In this document: positions 1 to 9,353 of the stretch, one piece after another
Layout: each line of letters begins with the position of its first letter
How positions within the stretch are numbered: the stretch's first letter is position 1
Origin: an uncultured Clostridia bacterium
Lineage (GTDB): Bacteria > Bacillota > Clostridia > TANB77 > CAG-508
Direction of reading: 5' to 3'
Length of the DNA: 64,000 nt
Assembly (NCBI GenBank): GCA_948739805.1
Contig: CAPYID010000005.1
Span: 7,292-71,291 of the forward strand
The notes under the pieces: model-generated
What the model saw: only the letters and a program-made list of their open reading frames with translations
What the model was told of the DNA's origin: nothing
Database searches by the model: none
Program-made: the position numbers and the translations under genes

Positions 1-886
1 CTGGTTTTTTATTTGTTAATTTAAAAACTATTTTTTCTTTATTATATTCTATTGCATATTCTTCTTCATCATTAAATATATTAAAGAAATCATCTGCTGC
101 ACTACCTGATAATTCTATTCTACTTTTTGCAATTTGACCTTTTGAATAATAGTATCTACTTTGTTTTAATACATTGTTTGCATATTGTATTGTTTCTGCA
201 TATTTTAATATATAGTCAAGAAAAACTTTTGCTTTTGGAGAAAATGCTTCTTCACAATGAACAAAGCTTAATTTACTACCATAGTACAAACTTTCTCTAT
301 TTATATATGCATCATAAAATTTTGTTAAATCTTTTATTTTATATAATTGCTTTTCTCCAATTTTAAAGTCTAATACTAATCCTAATGGATATCCATCATA
401 TTTTAATTCTGGAATAATTTTTATACTACTATTGGGAATATAAATTGCTTCTTTGTTTTCTTCAATGTATGTGTCTTCTTCAGTATCTTCAAAATTATTT
501 ATAAAATTATTAAATTCTTCATGTGCGTCTTCTTTTTTCTTTATTTTTATAGCTTCTATAGCCTGTGTTTCATATCTATCATCTTGATAAAACTTTATAA
601 TACAAGCAAGAGTATGTGCACATATATGTGAAGAATAATAATTACATTGGCAATGGTATGTATCTATATCTCCATTTAAAATATCTATAGTAAAATTTAC
701 ATTTACACTTCTATATGTACGTTTTTCTATAACATTTGCATAAACATATATATATTCATAATTCCACCCTATCTGAAATTTTTCTATTACTACATTGTCA
801 TTTTTTAAAATATTATTTGCTTTTTTATTTGTATCTTTTCCTGCTTCTTTTAATAATCTTTGTAGATTTTTCTCTTTTATTAACAT
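1..886 (-). CDS. SNF2-family helicase with SWIM zinc finger, N-terminal part
   Basis: The open frame runs off the left edge, so only about 295 N-terminal residues are visible. The start ATG at 886 follows a GAAGGGA ribosome site. Residues 79-91 hold C-x-C-x7-C-x-H, the SWIM zinc-binding pattern, which in bacteria sits at the N terminus of long SNF2/Rad54-like ATPases of about 1,000 residues. The helicase motifs themselves are outside the window, so the SNF2 assignment rests on this known domain pairing. The gene begins 19 bases after murI ends and probably shares the rdgB-murI transcript. Its role would be ATP-driven remodelling of protein-DNA complexes, but the substrate is unknown. Confidence 0.7.
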   Translation of the reverse strand, partial: MLIKEKNLQRLLKEAGKDTNKKANNILKNDNVVIEKFQIGWNYEYIYVYANVIEKRTYRSVNVNFTIDILNGDIDTYHCQCNYYSSHICAHTLACIIKFYQDDRYETQAIEAIKIKKKEDAHEEFNNFINNFEDTEEDTYIEENKEAIYIPNSSIKIIPELKYDGYPLGLVLDFKIGEKQLYKIKDLTKFYDAYINRESLYYGSKLSFVHCEEAFSPKAKVFLDYILKYAETIQYANNVLKQSRYYYSKGQIAKSRIELSGSAADDFFNIFNDEEEYAIEYNKEKIVFKLTNKKP

Positions 887-905
887 TATATTTTCCCTTC
901 TTTTA

Positions 906-1703
906 CTATATCTCCGCTTTTTCTATTTTGGTCTTTAAGTTATCTTCTAATAATCTTTCTGCTATTTCATTAAAATTATTGTCTAAATCTGTTAAAAATA
1001 TTTTATATTCTTTATTACTTTCATCATTTTGTATATTATTATCTTTTATATATTTCTTTAAAAATTCTGCAACTTTTGTACCTGTGTTAATTATTTCTGT
1101 ATTACTTTTTAATTCTTTTCTTATTAATTTATCAAATAAAGGGTAATGTGTACATCCTAATATTAATTTATCAATATTTTTAAAGCACTTCATGTATTCT
1201 TTTATTGTATATTCTGCTACTTTGTTACTTATCCAACCTTGTTCTGCCATTGTTGCTAATAATGGTGCTTCTTCATTTATTATTTCGGCATTTCTCACTT
1301 CTTCTTTTATTTTTTTCTCCCATTGTCCGCTTTTTATTGTTCCTGATGTTGCAATTACTCCTATTCTTTCTTTCTCATTATTTACATTTTCTTTTATGTA
1401 TTTTACTGTTGGCTCTATTATTCCTATTATTGGAATATTAAATTCTTCTTTTAAAATTTCTAAGCTTTGGCTAGTTGCAGTTCCACATGCTATTATAATT
1501 AATTTTACATTTTTAGATATTAAAAACTTAACACATTGTCTTGAAATCTCAATTATAGTATCTTTTGATTTTGTTCCATATGGAAATCTTTTAGTATCTC
1601 CTAAGTATATTATCTCTTCATTTGGAAGTACTTTTTTTACTTCCTTTAAGACTGTAATTCCTCCAATTCCAGAATCGAACATACCAATTGCTCTATTATC
1701 CAT
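906..1703 (-). CDS. murI: glutamate racemase
   Basis: This 265-residue protein interconverts L- and D-glutamate, supplying D-Glu for peptidoglycan. Family hallmarks are visible: the D10-S11-G-I-G-G substrate loop, the first catalytic cysteine C73 in ACGTAT, and the second catalytic cysteine C184 followed by H186 in GCTHYP. Length is normal for the family. It starts 28 bases after rdgB ends and is followed closely by the SWIM/SNF2 gene, so the three form a likely operon led by the promoter upstream of rdgB. Nothing is missing from the active site. Confidence 0.96.
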   Translation of the reverse strand: MDNRAIGMFDSGIGGITVLKEVKKVLPNEEIIYLGDTKRFPYGTKSKDTIIEISRQCVKFLISKNVKLIIIACGTATSQSLEILKEEFNIPIIGIIEPTVKYIKENVNNEKERIGVIATSGTIKSGQWEKKIKEEVRNAEIINEEAPLLATMAEQGWISNKVAEYTIKEYMKCFKNIDKLILGCTHYPLFDKLIRKELKSNTEIINTGTKVAEFLKKYIKDNNIQNDESNKEYKIFLTDLDNNFNEIAERLLEDNLKTKIEKAEI

Positions 1704-1731
1704 TTAACTATTATCCTTTCTTAAGATAGTC

Positions 1732-2334
1732 TTAATTCTTAATCTTATCTACTAATTCTAACCATGCCTTATCTCTATGTGTTAAACCTAATTCTTCTTC
1801 TGTTAAGTCATTTATAACTCTATCTAAGCCATCTGGTTTTAATATTGGTCCATATGTTAATTTTCCCATTGTGCCTGGAGTTCTTACAATTTTTCCTCTT
1901 GTTTCTCCTCTACAAGATACTACCTCTCCATTTTTTAAAATTGCAGTTAATACACATGCAAATGTTGCTCCTCTTTTTTCGTCTGGTATATCTTTTAATT
2001 CTGTTAGTAACTTATTTATACATTCTATTTGTGGTGCATGGTTTCCTGCATATCTTGCAGTATGTACACCTGGTCTTCCATCTAAAGCATCAACAAAAAG
2101 CCCTGCATCATCTGTAACTATTATTTCATTTATATTGTTCTTATTACAGAATTCTTTTATGGCTTTTGCTTTAATTAAAGAATTTTCTTCTATTGTTTCT
2201 CCATTTTCTATTATTTCTTCGTTAAATCCTATGTCTTTTAATGAAATAAATTCCATATCCATTTTTTTGTATTCCATAAATCCTTTGACTTGGTCTATTT
2301 TTCCTTGGTTTGTTGTTCCAAATATTACTTTCAT
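1732..2334 (-). CDS. rdgB: XTP/dITP diphosphatase (HAM1/RdgB family)
   Basis: This 200-residue house-cleaning nucleotidase hydrolyses non-canonical purine triphosphates (dITP, XTP, ITP) to monophosphates, keeping them out of DNA. The N terminus has the family T-x-N-x-G-K signature (FGTTNQGKIDQV). The metal/substrate segment DDAGLFVDALDGRPGVH is present around residues 75-91. Length matches the family. It is first in an rdgB-murI-SNF2 operon, a pairing of rdgB and murI that is common in Firmicutes. A consensus-like promoter lies 33 bases upstream. Confidence 0.95.
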   Translation of the reverse strand: MKVIFGTTNQGKIDQVKGFMEYKKMDMEFISLKDIGFNEEIIENGETIEENSLIKAKAIKEFCNKNNINEIIVTDDAGLFVDALDGRPGVHTARYAGNHAPQIECINKLLTELKDIPDEKRGATFACVLTAILKNGEVVSCRGETRGKIVRTPGTMGKLTYGPILKPDGLDRVINDLTEEELGLTHRDKAWLELVDKIKN

Positions 2335-2366
2335 TTTTTCTTCCCTTTCTTATTCATTAAGTAAAT

Positions 2367-2395
2367 ATTTTATCATAAATATTGAGTTTAGGCAA
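2367..2395 (-). promoter_or_regulatory. sigma-A promoter of rdgB-murI operon
   Basis: On the minus strand TTGCCT (-35) and TAAAAT (-10) are separated by 17 bases, 33 bases before the rdgB start, between the topB terminator and rdgB. Confidence 0.6.
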
Positions 2396-2408
2396 TATGT
2401 TTATTAGT

Positions 2409-2445
2409 AAAAAACAGAGACATGTTTTCTTCGTCTCTGTTTTTT
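2409..2445 (-). terminator. intrinsic terminator after topB
   Basis: A 13-bp perfect stem (AAAAAACAGAGAC with its complement) around an 11-base loop sits two bases past the topB stop codon. It is followed on the minus strand by a short T run. The A/T-rich stem base could let it work in both directions. Confidence 0.85.
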
Positions 2446-2447
2446 CA

Positions 2448-4370
2448 TTACATTTTTACAATTAGTTTATTAAATTTTGATTTTATATAATTGTCTAATT
2501 TCTCCATAAATTCATCTGCCTTTATTTGCTTTCTAGCAACCATATCTAATCCTTTTTCCCAACTTGCTGTTAATTTTGGATTTAACATATCTGGCATTGC
2601 AGTATTTACTACATCATATATTGCTTCCCCTTTAGCTGTTGGTGTTATTATTTGCGTTTTGCTATTTATTGCTATATATTTTATTTTTTCTAATTTCTTC
2701 ATTATTTCTGCTCTTGTTGCACTTGTTCCTATTCCTGCTCCTTTTATTTGCTCACGCAGTTCTTCGTCTTCTATTAGTTTTCCTGCATTTTCCATTGCTA
2801 AAATTATAGAACCAGAATTGTATCTTGGTGGTGGATTTGTTTGTGCTTCTTTTATTTCATAATTTAATACATTAATTTTCTGTCCTTTTCTTAATGTATT
2901 TAATATTTCTAGGTTTTCTTTGTTTTCACTTTCTGCTTCCTCTGTTGTATCTTTATTTTTTAATATTTCTAAGTATCCTATTTTCATACATACTTTCCCT
3001 GATGTTGTAAATTGCTCGTTTTCAGCATTTATAGTTACAGATATTTTATTGAATTCTGCAGGTGGAAAAAATATAGCTAAAAATCTTTTTACTATTATTT
3101 TATATACTCTTTTTTGAAGTTCTGATAATTTTTCATAGTTTTCATATCCTTGTCCTGTGGGAGTTAATGCATAATGGTCTGTTATTTTACTGTCATTTAC
3201 ATATTTAGTTTTTGTTAAATCTGTAGAATATTTTTCTTCTGCCATTTTTTTTATATACCCTTGGATTTCTTCATCTTTATACCCTTTCGCAATTCCATTT
3301 AAGTTTGTCTTTATTACTTTTGCAACTGCTGTTGATAAAACTCTTGCATCTGTTCTTGGATATGTAACTAATTTTTTCTCATATAAATTTTGTACTATTT
3401 CTAATGTTTCATCTGGCTTTATTTTAAATCTTTTGGTACACTCATTTTGTATTTCTGCAAGGTTAAATAATAATGGTGCATTTTCCTTTGTTTTTGATTT
3501 TTTTACTTCTTTTACTATTACCTCTTTATCTTTTAAAGAAATTATAAAGTCTTTTGCATCATTTTCCTTTTTGAAACCATTTTCATTATATAGTTCTAGA
3601 GAATTATATACTTTTGAGTTTTCTGTAACTTTCCATTCTGCATTAAAAGCTCTCTCTAAGCTTTCTCCAAATTTTCCAATTATTTTATAATATGGAACTT
3701 TTACAAAGTTTCTTATTTCTCTTTCTCTTGATACTATCATCCCTAATACACATGTCATTACACGCCCTACTGATATTGAGATTTTTTCTTCGTTTAATTC
3801 TTTTGCTATCCTTCTTCCATATATTATTGAGAGAAGTCTTGAAAAGTTTATTCCTATTAAATAATCTTCTTTTGCTCTTAGATATGCTGCATCTGATAAA
3901 CTATCATATTCTGATAGGTCTTTTGCTTGATTTATTCCTCTCTTTATTTCTTCTTCCGTTTGTGAGTCTATCCATACCCTTTTTCTGTTTGGCAATTTTA
4001 CTCCAGATTCTTGCTCAACTAATCTATATATGTATTCTCCTTCACGCCCTGAGTCAGTTGATACATATACAGTGTCTACGTCTTGTCTTGATAATAGTCC
4101 TTTTATTATGTTAAATTGCTTTTGTACGTTTTCTATTATTTCATATTTGAAGTCTTTTGGGATGAATGGTAATGTGTCTAGTTTCCAAAATTTTAGCTTT
4201 TCATCATATTTTTCAGGGTATGACATTGTTACTAAATGCCCTACACACCATGTTATTATCCATTCTCCTGATTCTAAGTATCCATCTTTTCTTGTTCCAT
4301 TTATGTTTAATACCTTCGCAAATTCCATTGCTACTGATGGCTTTTCTGTTATTAGTATCTTTTTTGCCAT
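2448..4370 (-). CDS. topB: DNA topoisomerase III (type IA)
   Basis: This 640-residue type IA topoisomerase relaxes negatively supercoiled DNA and decatenates single-strand-bearing intermediates. The N-terminal TOPRIM domain begins with ILITEKPSVA, and the acidic metal site lies in TDSGREGE near residue 105. The catalytic tyrosine is in VTYPRTD near residue 335. The protein ends soon after the last catalytic domain, without the C-terminal zinc fingers of TopA, which favours TopB. It is a single-gene unit: a strong terminator follows, and two REP-like palindromes separate it from the upstream ABC transporter gene. The start follows a GAGGAA ribosome site. Confidence 0.93.
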   Translation of the reverse strand: MAKKILITEKPSVAMEFAKVLNINGTRKDGYLESGEWIITWCVGHLVTMSYPEKYDEKLKFWKLDTLPFIPKDFKYEIIENVQKQFNIIKGLLSRQDVDTVYVSTDSGREGEYIYRLVEQESGVKLPNRKRVWIDSQTEEEIKRGINQAKDLSEYDSLSDAAYLRAKEDYLIGINFSRLLSIIYGRRIAKELNEEKISISVGRVMTCVLGMIVSREREIRNFVKVPYYKIIGKFGESLERAFNAEWKVTENSKVYNSLELYNENGFKKENDAKDFIISLKDKEVIVKEVKKSKTKENAPLLFNLAEIQNECTKRFKIKPDETLEIVQNLYEKKLVTYPRTDARVLSTAVAKVIKTNLNGIAKGYKDEEIQGYIKKMAEEKYSTDLTKTKYVNDSKITDHYALTPTGQGYENYEKLSELQKRVYKIIVKRFLAIFFPPAEFNKISVTINAENEQFTTSGKVCMKIGYLEILKNKDTTEEAESENKENLEILNTLRKGQKINVLNYEIKEAQTNPPPRYNSGSIILAMENAGKLIEDEELREQIKGAGIGTSATRAEIMKKLEKIKYIAINSKTQIITPTAKGEAIYDVVNTAMPDMLNPKLTASWEKGLDMVARKQIKADEFMEKLDNYIKSKFNKLIVKM

Positions 4371-4406
4371 GTTTGTTGTTCCTCTCTATTTAGAATTTTT
4401 TTTGAG

Positions 4407-4436
4407 AACGGGCGATTAATAATCGCCCCTACATAT
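4407..4436. repeat. REP-like palindrome (GGGCGATTA type)
   Basis: GGGCGATTA and TAATCGCCC form a near-perfect palindrome (4410-4428) followed by CCTACATA. Read on the minus strand it begins TGTAGGGGC, the same motif that opens the inverted repeats of the RAYT unit at 45.7 kb. Confidence 0.7.
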
Positions 4437-4467
4437 CGTATTTCCTGCAGTTGAACATTTTTTATTT

Positions 4468-4495
4468 AAGGGCACGGTGTTGTACCGTGCCCCCC
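4468..4495. repeat. REP-like palindrome (GGGCACGGT type)
   Basis: GGGCACGGT and ACCGTGCCC form a 9-bp stem with a GTTGT loop, just before the ABC transporter stop codon in genome order. It could double as that gene's transcript-end hairpin. The GGGCAC core matches the RAYT-unit ends. Confidence 0.7.
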
Positions 4496-4500
4496 AACTT

Positions 4501-7074
4501 CTATTCCGTTCTTAATGCTTCTACTGGATCCTTCTTTGCTGCCAACCTAGCTGGTATTAATCCCGCCATTACAGTTAGGAGCATGCTTATTACTACTAGG
4601 ATGATTCCTCCTGTTATTGGTAATGATGCTACTCCTGATATTCCTGCTACTGCTTTTATTATTATGTTTGCTGGTATACATAGTAATAAGGTTATTCCTA
4701 TTCCTAGTAATCCTGCTACTAATCCTACTATAAATGTTTCTGCATTGAATACTCTTGATATGTCTTTTTTTGATGCTCCTATTGCTCTTAGTATTCCTAT
4801 TTCTTTTGTTCTTTCTAATACTGATATATATGTTATTATTCCTATCATGATTGATGATACTATTAATGATATTGATACAAATGCTATTAATACATAACTT
4901 ATTACATTTATTATTGTTGATACTGAATTCATCATAATTCCTACGATGTCTGTATATGTTATGGCGTTTTCTTCTTTTCCATTATCTTTTTGTTTTTGAT
5001 TATATTCTTCTATTGCATCTTCTATAATATCTTTAGATTCGAAGTCTTTTGGATAAATATTAATTGCCATAGGTATATTTAAGTCTACTGAACCTAATTT
5101 TACTAAGTTTTCTTCATAACTTACACCAGCATTTGTAGCATAATTTTGCATTAATGTTGCAAGTTCTTCTTTTGATAAACTTGATAAATATTTTTGTTGT
5201 TCTGGACTTAATTTAGAGTAATCAAATGATGTTGATGATGAACTTTCTTGAAATTCCATTCCTGTAAATACATTTTTTTCTTTATTCTCTTTCTGTTCTT
5301 TTACTATGTCTGTTTCATTTATTCTGTTTGCTAAATTTGTTATTAAATCACTTCTATATGCAATAATTCCTGGAATATCTTCTTGAGTTACACTTTCTTC
5401 ATTTCTTCTGATGATACTTACGATTTTTAGTTCTTCAGCATTTGCTATTTTTCCCTTCATATAATCAATATTTGTTGATTTATCTACCCATATACCATTT
5501 TCTTTTTCATAATAATCTGTATTAAGTAAAAGTTTAAATTTCATTTTTAATATTTCTTCAAAGTCGTATTCTGAAATTTCATTTTCTTCTACTGTTTCTC
5601 CATCCATTATTTTCTTCATCTTTTCTTCTATTTCATCTTGATTTAATAGTCCTAATGAATACAATGTGTAATCACTTATTTTATTGTTTTCTCCAATTAT
5701 TAATGCCACTTCATTATATGCCTTTGGCCAATTACCTGCTAATAAATCATATTGCGTTTCTAATAGATTTTGATTATCTAACATTTCCATCCATACATCT
5801 GTACTAGAAAAACTAGACATCATCCCCATTTGACCGCTACTACTACTTCCCATTCCTAATTTTTCCATAACTGTACTAGGATTTACTTGAACAATTCCAT
5901 CTTCTGTATTTTCTTTATATACATTAAGTTGTATATCATATTTATATTGTATTGCACTTGAATTTTCTTTTATTTTTGTGTCTTCTTTATCAAGGTATTG
6001 TTTTAGTGCTTCTAGATTATTATTTTGCACCTTTGCTGATACTGTACTCATCATATCTGTCATTATATTTTTAGAATATATCTTTTGTTTATCATATTCT
6101 GTGTCTTCATCATCATTTATTCCCATCATACTTTCCATCATACTAGCAATATCTATGGTTGATTCTTGTATTACTAATGGATATGATGATAAAGTATCTT
6201 CTTGTACTTTTGTTATGTAATTTTGTACACCATTTGATAGTGATAATATTAATGCAATTCCAATTATTCCTATACTTCCTGCAAAAGATGTTAATAGTGT
6301 TCTTCCTTTTTTAGTCATTAAATTGTTTAAACTTAATGCTAATGCTGTTAAAAAGCTCATTGATGTTTTTCCATCTTTCGCTGTTAATTCTCCTTCTTCT
6401 TTTCCATCATATGGATTTGAATCATCTGTTACTGTTCCATCTAATACTTTTATTATTCTTGAAGAGTATTTTTCTGCTAGCTCTGGATTATGTGTTACCA
6501 TTATTATCAATTTGTCTTTTGAAATCTTCTTTAAAATTTCCATGATTTGTACACTAGTTTTTGTGTCTAATGCTCCTGTTGGTTCATCTGCTAATATAAT
6601 ATCTGGATTATTTACTAGAGCTCTTGCGATAGCAACTCTTTGCATTTGACCTCCTGATAACTCATTTGGTTTTTTGTTTATTTGTTCTTTTAAACCAACA
6701 TCTTCAAGTGCTTTTATTGCTCTATTTCTTCTTTCATTTTTAGATACTCCTGATAACGTAAGTGCAAGTTCTACATTTGATAATACACTTTGATGTGGTA
6801 TTAAATTATAGCTTTGAAATACAAAACCTATTGAATAATTTCTATATGCATCCCAGTCTTTATCTTTAAATTCTTTTGTAGATTTACCATTTATTACTAA
6901 ATCTCCACTTGTATATCTATCTAATCCCCCAATAATATTTAAAAGAGTAGTTTTTCCACAACCACTTTGACCTAGAATTGATACAAATTCTGACTTTCTA
7001 AATTTTATATCAATTCCTTTTAATGCTTCTACTCCTGATGGATATAATTTAGTAATTTTTCTTAATTCAAGCAT
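4501..7074 (-). CDS. fused ABC transporter ATPase-permease (MacB/FtsX type)
   Basis: This 857-residue protein joins an ATPase and an FtsX-type permease. Residues 1-230 are the ATPase, with Walker A GQSGCGKTT (about 35-43), signature LSGGQ (about 139) and Walker B ILADEPTGALD. A membrane segment follows near 262-282, then a long extracytoplasmic region (about 285-720), then three membrane segments at the C terminus. One ATPase plus four membrane helices per chain fits a homodimeric MacB-like mechanotransmission transporter, as used for peptide or antibiotic efflux and for envelope signalling. The substrate cannot be told. It is a single-gene unit with a consensus promoter. The nearest two-component genes are 28 kb away, so a BceRS-type partnership is not suggested. 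Confidence 0.9.
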   Translation of the reverse strand: MLELRKITKLYPSGVEALKGIDIKFRKSEFVSILGQSGCGKTTLLNIIGGLDRYTSGDLVINGKSTKEFKDKDWDAYRNYSIGFVFQSYNLIPHQSVLSNVELALTLSGVSKNERRNRAIKALEDVGLKEQINKKPNELSGGQMQRVAIARALVNNPDIILADEPTGALDTKTSVQIMEILKKISKDKLIIMVTHNPELAEKYSSRIIKVLDGTVTDDSNPYDGKEEGELTAKDGKTSMSFLTALALSLNNLMTKKGRTLLTSFAGSIGIIGIALILSLSNGVQNYITKVQEDTLSSYPLVIQESTIDIASMMESMMGINDDEDTEYDKQKIYSKNIMTDMMSTVSAKVQNNNLEALKQYLDKEDTKIKENSSAIQYKYDIQLNVYKENTEDGIVQVNPSTVMEKLGMGSSSSGQMGMMSSFSSTDVWMEMLDNQNLLETQYDLLAGNWPKAYNEVALIIGENNKISDYTLYSLGLLNQDEIEEKMKKIMDGETVEENEISEYDFEEILKMKFKLLLNTDYYEKENGIWVDKSTNIDYMKGKIANAEELKIVSIIRRNEESVTQEDIPGIIAYRSDLITNLANRINETDIVKEQKENKEKNVFTGMEFQESSSSTSFDYSKLSPEQQKYLSSLSKEELATLMQNYATNAGVSYEENLVKLGSVDLNIPMAINIYPKDFESKDIIEDAIEEYNQKQKDNGKEENAITYTDIVGIMMNSVSTIINVISYVLIAFVSISLIVSSIMIGIITYISVLERTKEIGILRAIGASKKDISRVFNAETFIVGLVAGLLGIGITLLLCIPANIIIKAVAGISGVASLPITGGIILVVISMLLTVMAGLIPARLAAKKDPVEALRTE

Positions 7075-7122
7075 TTTTTTATTTCCTTCTTTCTTAATAG
7101 TTTTCCCCTTAATTTTTTATTG

Positions 7123-7151
7123 ATTATATTTCAGTATCAAGCTTTTGTCAA
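7123..7151 (-). promoter_or_regulatory. consensus promoter of the ABC transporter gene
   Basis: TTGACA-N17-TATAAT on the minus strand, 49 bases upstream of the ATG at 7074. This is a perfect sigma-A match. Confidence 0.85.
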
Positions 7152-7170
7152 GGTAATGTGTGTATATAAT

Positions 7171-7553
7171 TTACTCTTTCCATTTAAAACTATCAATCAT
7201 ACTTTTTGTTGCCTTGTTTGTTTCTTCTGATTCTTCAAAAAGCGTTTCTTGTATTAAAATATATTTATAATCACCCACAATATAATATTGCGTTGTTATT
7301 ACATTGTTATTATTAGTAATGAAGGCATAAACAATTTCTCCATTATCTGTTGTAGAACCATTTGCATTTACCTCTACACCTTTCTGATTTCTAACTTGTA
7401 ATAAAAGTTGATTTAAAATCGCTTTTCTAAATTGTTCATGCTCTGTTTTAGCATACCTGTTTTTACCAGCATTTGTTGTTTAGAAAGATATCCAAGAACT
7501 ATTATTATAGTAATAACTATTATTGAGATAATTATAATAATTTTCTTTCTCAT
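7171..7553 (-). pseudogene. frameshifted small membrane-anchored protein
   Basis: The ATG at 7553, after a GGAG site, opens a basic N terminus plus one hydrophobic segment (MRKKIIIIISIIV...). The frame stops after about 46 residues. Coding resumes in the next frame near 7480 and runs to the stop at 7171, giving about 100 more residues with alternating polar segments ending SMIDSFKWKE. The total is 383 bases, one short of a multiple of three, so a single-base indel is the simplest explanation. No family is recognised. It lies just outside the integrated element. It could be a real pseudogene or an assembly error. Confidence 0.5.
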
Positions 7554-7656
7554 AAATTTTTTCTCCTTTAATCAATTTTTATTTTTATAATATAATTCAC
7601 TTTCTTAAAATAATAACCCAGAACACTTGATTTATAAGTATTCTAGGTTTTAATAT

Positions 7657-7710
7657 TTGGTGCTCCTTCAAGGGCTCGAACCTTGGACCTACCAGTTATG
7701 AGCCAGTTGC
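7657..7710. repeat. distal attachment-site copy (tRNA 3' half)
   Basis: This 54-bp stretch repeats 22626-22679, the 3' half of the CAT-anticodon tRNA including CCA. The first 37 bp are identical. The only two differences lie in the anticodon stem and are both C-to-T changes on the tRNA strand. The copy breaks off before the D arm. This is the expected second att site of an element that integrates in a tRNA 3' end. Confidence 0.85.
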
Positions 7711-7812
7711 ATTTATTAATGCTTTTGCTTTTTTGCTAATAGTATTTTTTCATTAAATTACTTATTATTATTGACTTTTAACTACATTTTATAAATTGCT
7801 AATTTGAATTTT

Positions 7813-8412
7813 TTAAGCTGTTTTCCTGATAATTTTAAGTTTTCCCTTTATCTTCCCTTTATAAGTTTTTCTTTTACTTTTTTCATTTCTAGTAACCTTG
7901 TTCTCATAATATTCATCTATTTTTTCGTTTTCTTCTGCTTCAAATTCTTCTAATAAATGCATTCCATTAACTTGCATATATTGTTCTCTATAATCTTTTA
8001 ACAATTCTTCTAATCCAAATAACATCGGTATTTTTCTTACACTGCTTTCACTTTTTAAGTCTGTATCTTCAAGTACATCTCCTTTAATTTCTAGTTCTTC
8101 ATCATACCTTGCTGTTAATACCAATCCATTAACTACATTTATTACTTTATTTTCAAAATCAATATCTTCCCAATTAGTTCCTGATGCTTCGCTCGCTCTT
8201 TCTCCAGTTTTAAGTAGAAATAAAAAAACTGTAAAGTCATATTTGTCGCTTAGCATTTTCTCGAATTGTTTTTGTTCTTCTCTTGTCATTATTTTAGGCT
8301 CTTTTTTTCGTGGTTTAGGTCGTTCAACTTTTTGTACACAATTATTTTTTACTAATTCGTTTTCTGCTGCTTCATGAAATGCCATAATAATAAATAGTAT
8401 AAAGACAACCAC
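7813..8412 (-). pseudogene. tyrosine integrase fragment
   Basis: From about residue 11 (HEAAENELVKNN) the sequence resembles the middle of Tn916-type integrases. It contains TGERASEASGTNWEDIDFE, matching the first catalytic arginine box (TGxRxSEAxGLxWxDID). The N-terminal arm and core-binding domains are gone, and the C terminus ends before the H-x-x-R and tyrosine boxes, so it cannot be active. Its first ten residues come from unrelated hydrophobic sequence and overlap the 85-residue gene at 8372-8629, which points to a deletion junction near 8390-8410. It lies 100 bases from the distal att copy, where an ICE integrase is expected. Confidence 0.75.
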
Positions 8413-8629
8413 TTGGAATCATTTGTTGCATTGTTACATTAGTTATACGTTTTTTATCTTTTAACTTTATACTATTGCTTGTTATAAAATTACGTATTTC
8501 ATCTTTTGAGAAATCAGTATATTCAATATTATAATCAACATCACGAATAGCTTTAATCCAAAAAAATATACTTATAAAAATTAATGAATATATTACTAAA
8601 TTTGATATAGTATTACAAAATCTTTTCAT
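8372..8629 (-). CDS. hypothetical single-pass membrane protein, probably 3'-truncated
   Basis: This 85-residue protein has one membrane segment at about residues 10-26, then a polar region. The start follows AGGAG at good spacing. I do not recognise a family. Its 3' end overlaps the integrase fragment in another frame, and its last residues (about 74-85) may be read-through into joined DNA, so the original protein was probably longer. It is the last gene in a minus-strand run of XRE/DUF2975/DUF2809 genes. Confidence 0.5.
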   Translation of the reverse strand: MKRFCNTISNLVIYSLIFISIFFWIKAIRDVDYNIEYTDFSKDEIRNFITSNSIKLKDKKRITNVTMQQMIPSGCLYTIYYYGIS

Positions 8630-8668
8630 AATTCTCCTACAACTTATTATCTTTTACATATTAAATTA

Positions 8669-8869
8669 CTACTTAATATAATCTAATATATCTCCAGGTT
8701 TACAGTCTAAAACCTCACATATTTTATCTAAAGTAGAAAATCTTATTGCTCTTGCCTTATTTGTTTTTAAAATAGACAGATTTGCCTGTGTTATTCCTAC
8801 TTTTTCTGCTAATTCTTGTGATGACATTTTTCTTCTTGCTAACATTACATCTAAATTTACTATTATCAT
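8669..8869 (-). CDS. XRE-family transcriptional regulator, YozG-like
   Basis: This 66-residue protein is essentially one helix-turn-helix domain: SSQELAEKVGITQANLSILKTNKARAIRFSTLDKICEVLDCKPGDIL. It resembles the Cro/CI-type YozG group. It starts 15 bases after the DUF2975 gene, with a GGGAGG ribosome site. A small XRE regulator next to a DUF2975 membrane protein is a recurring gene pair in Firmicutes, and the membrane protein may influence the regulator. The regulator probably controls its own operon; I see no defined operator. Confidence 0.88.
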   Translation of the reverse strand: MIIVNLDVMLARRKMSSQELAEKVGITQANLSILKTNKARAIRFSTLDKICEVLDCKPGDILDYIK

Positions 8870-8884
8870 TTCTCTCTGTCCTCC

Positions 8885-9352
8885 CTATATAGTTAAATCA
8901 TTTTCTGATTTGTATTCATTTGCTTGTCTAAACAATTCTGATAATATGTATAATGCTATTGCTACACCAAAGAACAGTACAACTAAAAATCCTAAACCTA
9001 TACAAAATACTATATCTGCTTTAACTAGAAAAAACTCATATATAGTTTGTATAACAAATAATATTGCCATAACTAACGATGCAATACTAGCTTTTTTTAA
9101 TCTTTTTACTGTCTTGTTAGAAAATGGCTTGTTTTCTTTTAAAGAATCAAATAATCCTATAAATTGCTTAACTATCACTAACATTGCTATTCCATTTGGG
9201 CATAATACATATATAAATGCTCCTCCTATATGCTCTCCCATAACTATTAATATTATTGGTATTAGTACAAGAATTGCTATTCCTCCCCAAAAACATACTT
9301 GTAAAATAACTTTTAAAATACTTCCTATTCCTTTTTCCCCTGTTACTTGCAT
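8885..9352 (-). CDS. DUF2975 family membrane protein
   Basis: This 155-residue protein has four hydrophobic segments (about residues 11-33, 43-64, 88-108 and 117-140) and a central LFDSLKENKPFSNKTVKRLKK loop typical of DUF2975. The molecular function of the family is unknown. It is followed directly by the XRE regulator gene, as in many Firmicutes genomes, and preceded by a DUF2809 gene one base away, so the genes are surely co-transcribed. It is intact, unlike most conjugation genes in this element. Confidence 0.8.
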   Translation of the reverse strand: MQVTGEKGIGSILKVILQVCFWGGIAILVLIPIILIVMGEHIGGAFIYVLCPNGIAMLVIVKQFIGLFDSLKENKPFSNKTVKRLKKASIASLVMAILFVIQTIYEFFLVKADIVFCIGLGFLVVLFFGVAIALYILSELFRQANEYKSENDLTI

Positions 9353-9353
9353 C

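Noticed and set aside
1192..1707. 171-codon plus-strand frame across murI
   Set aside because: Mirror of the murI coding sequence, rich in S, F and I, without a ribosome site. Similar long plus-strand frames over rdgB, topB, recA, lysS and the polysaccharide genes were rejected for the same reason.
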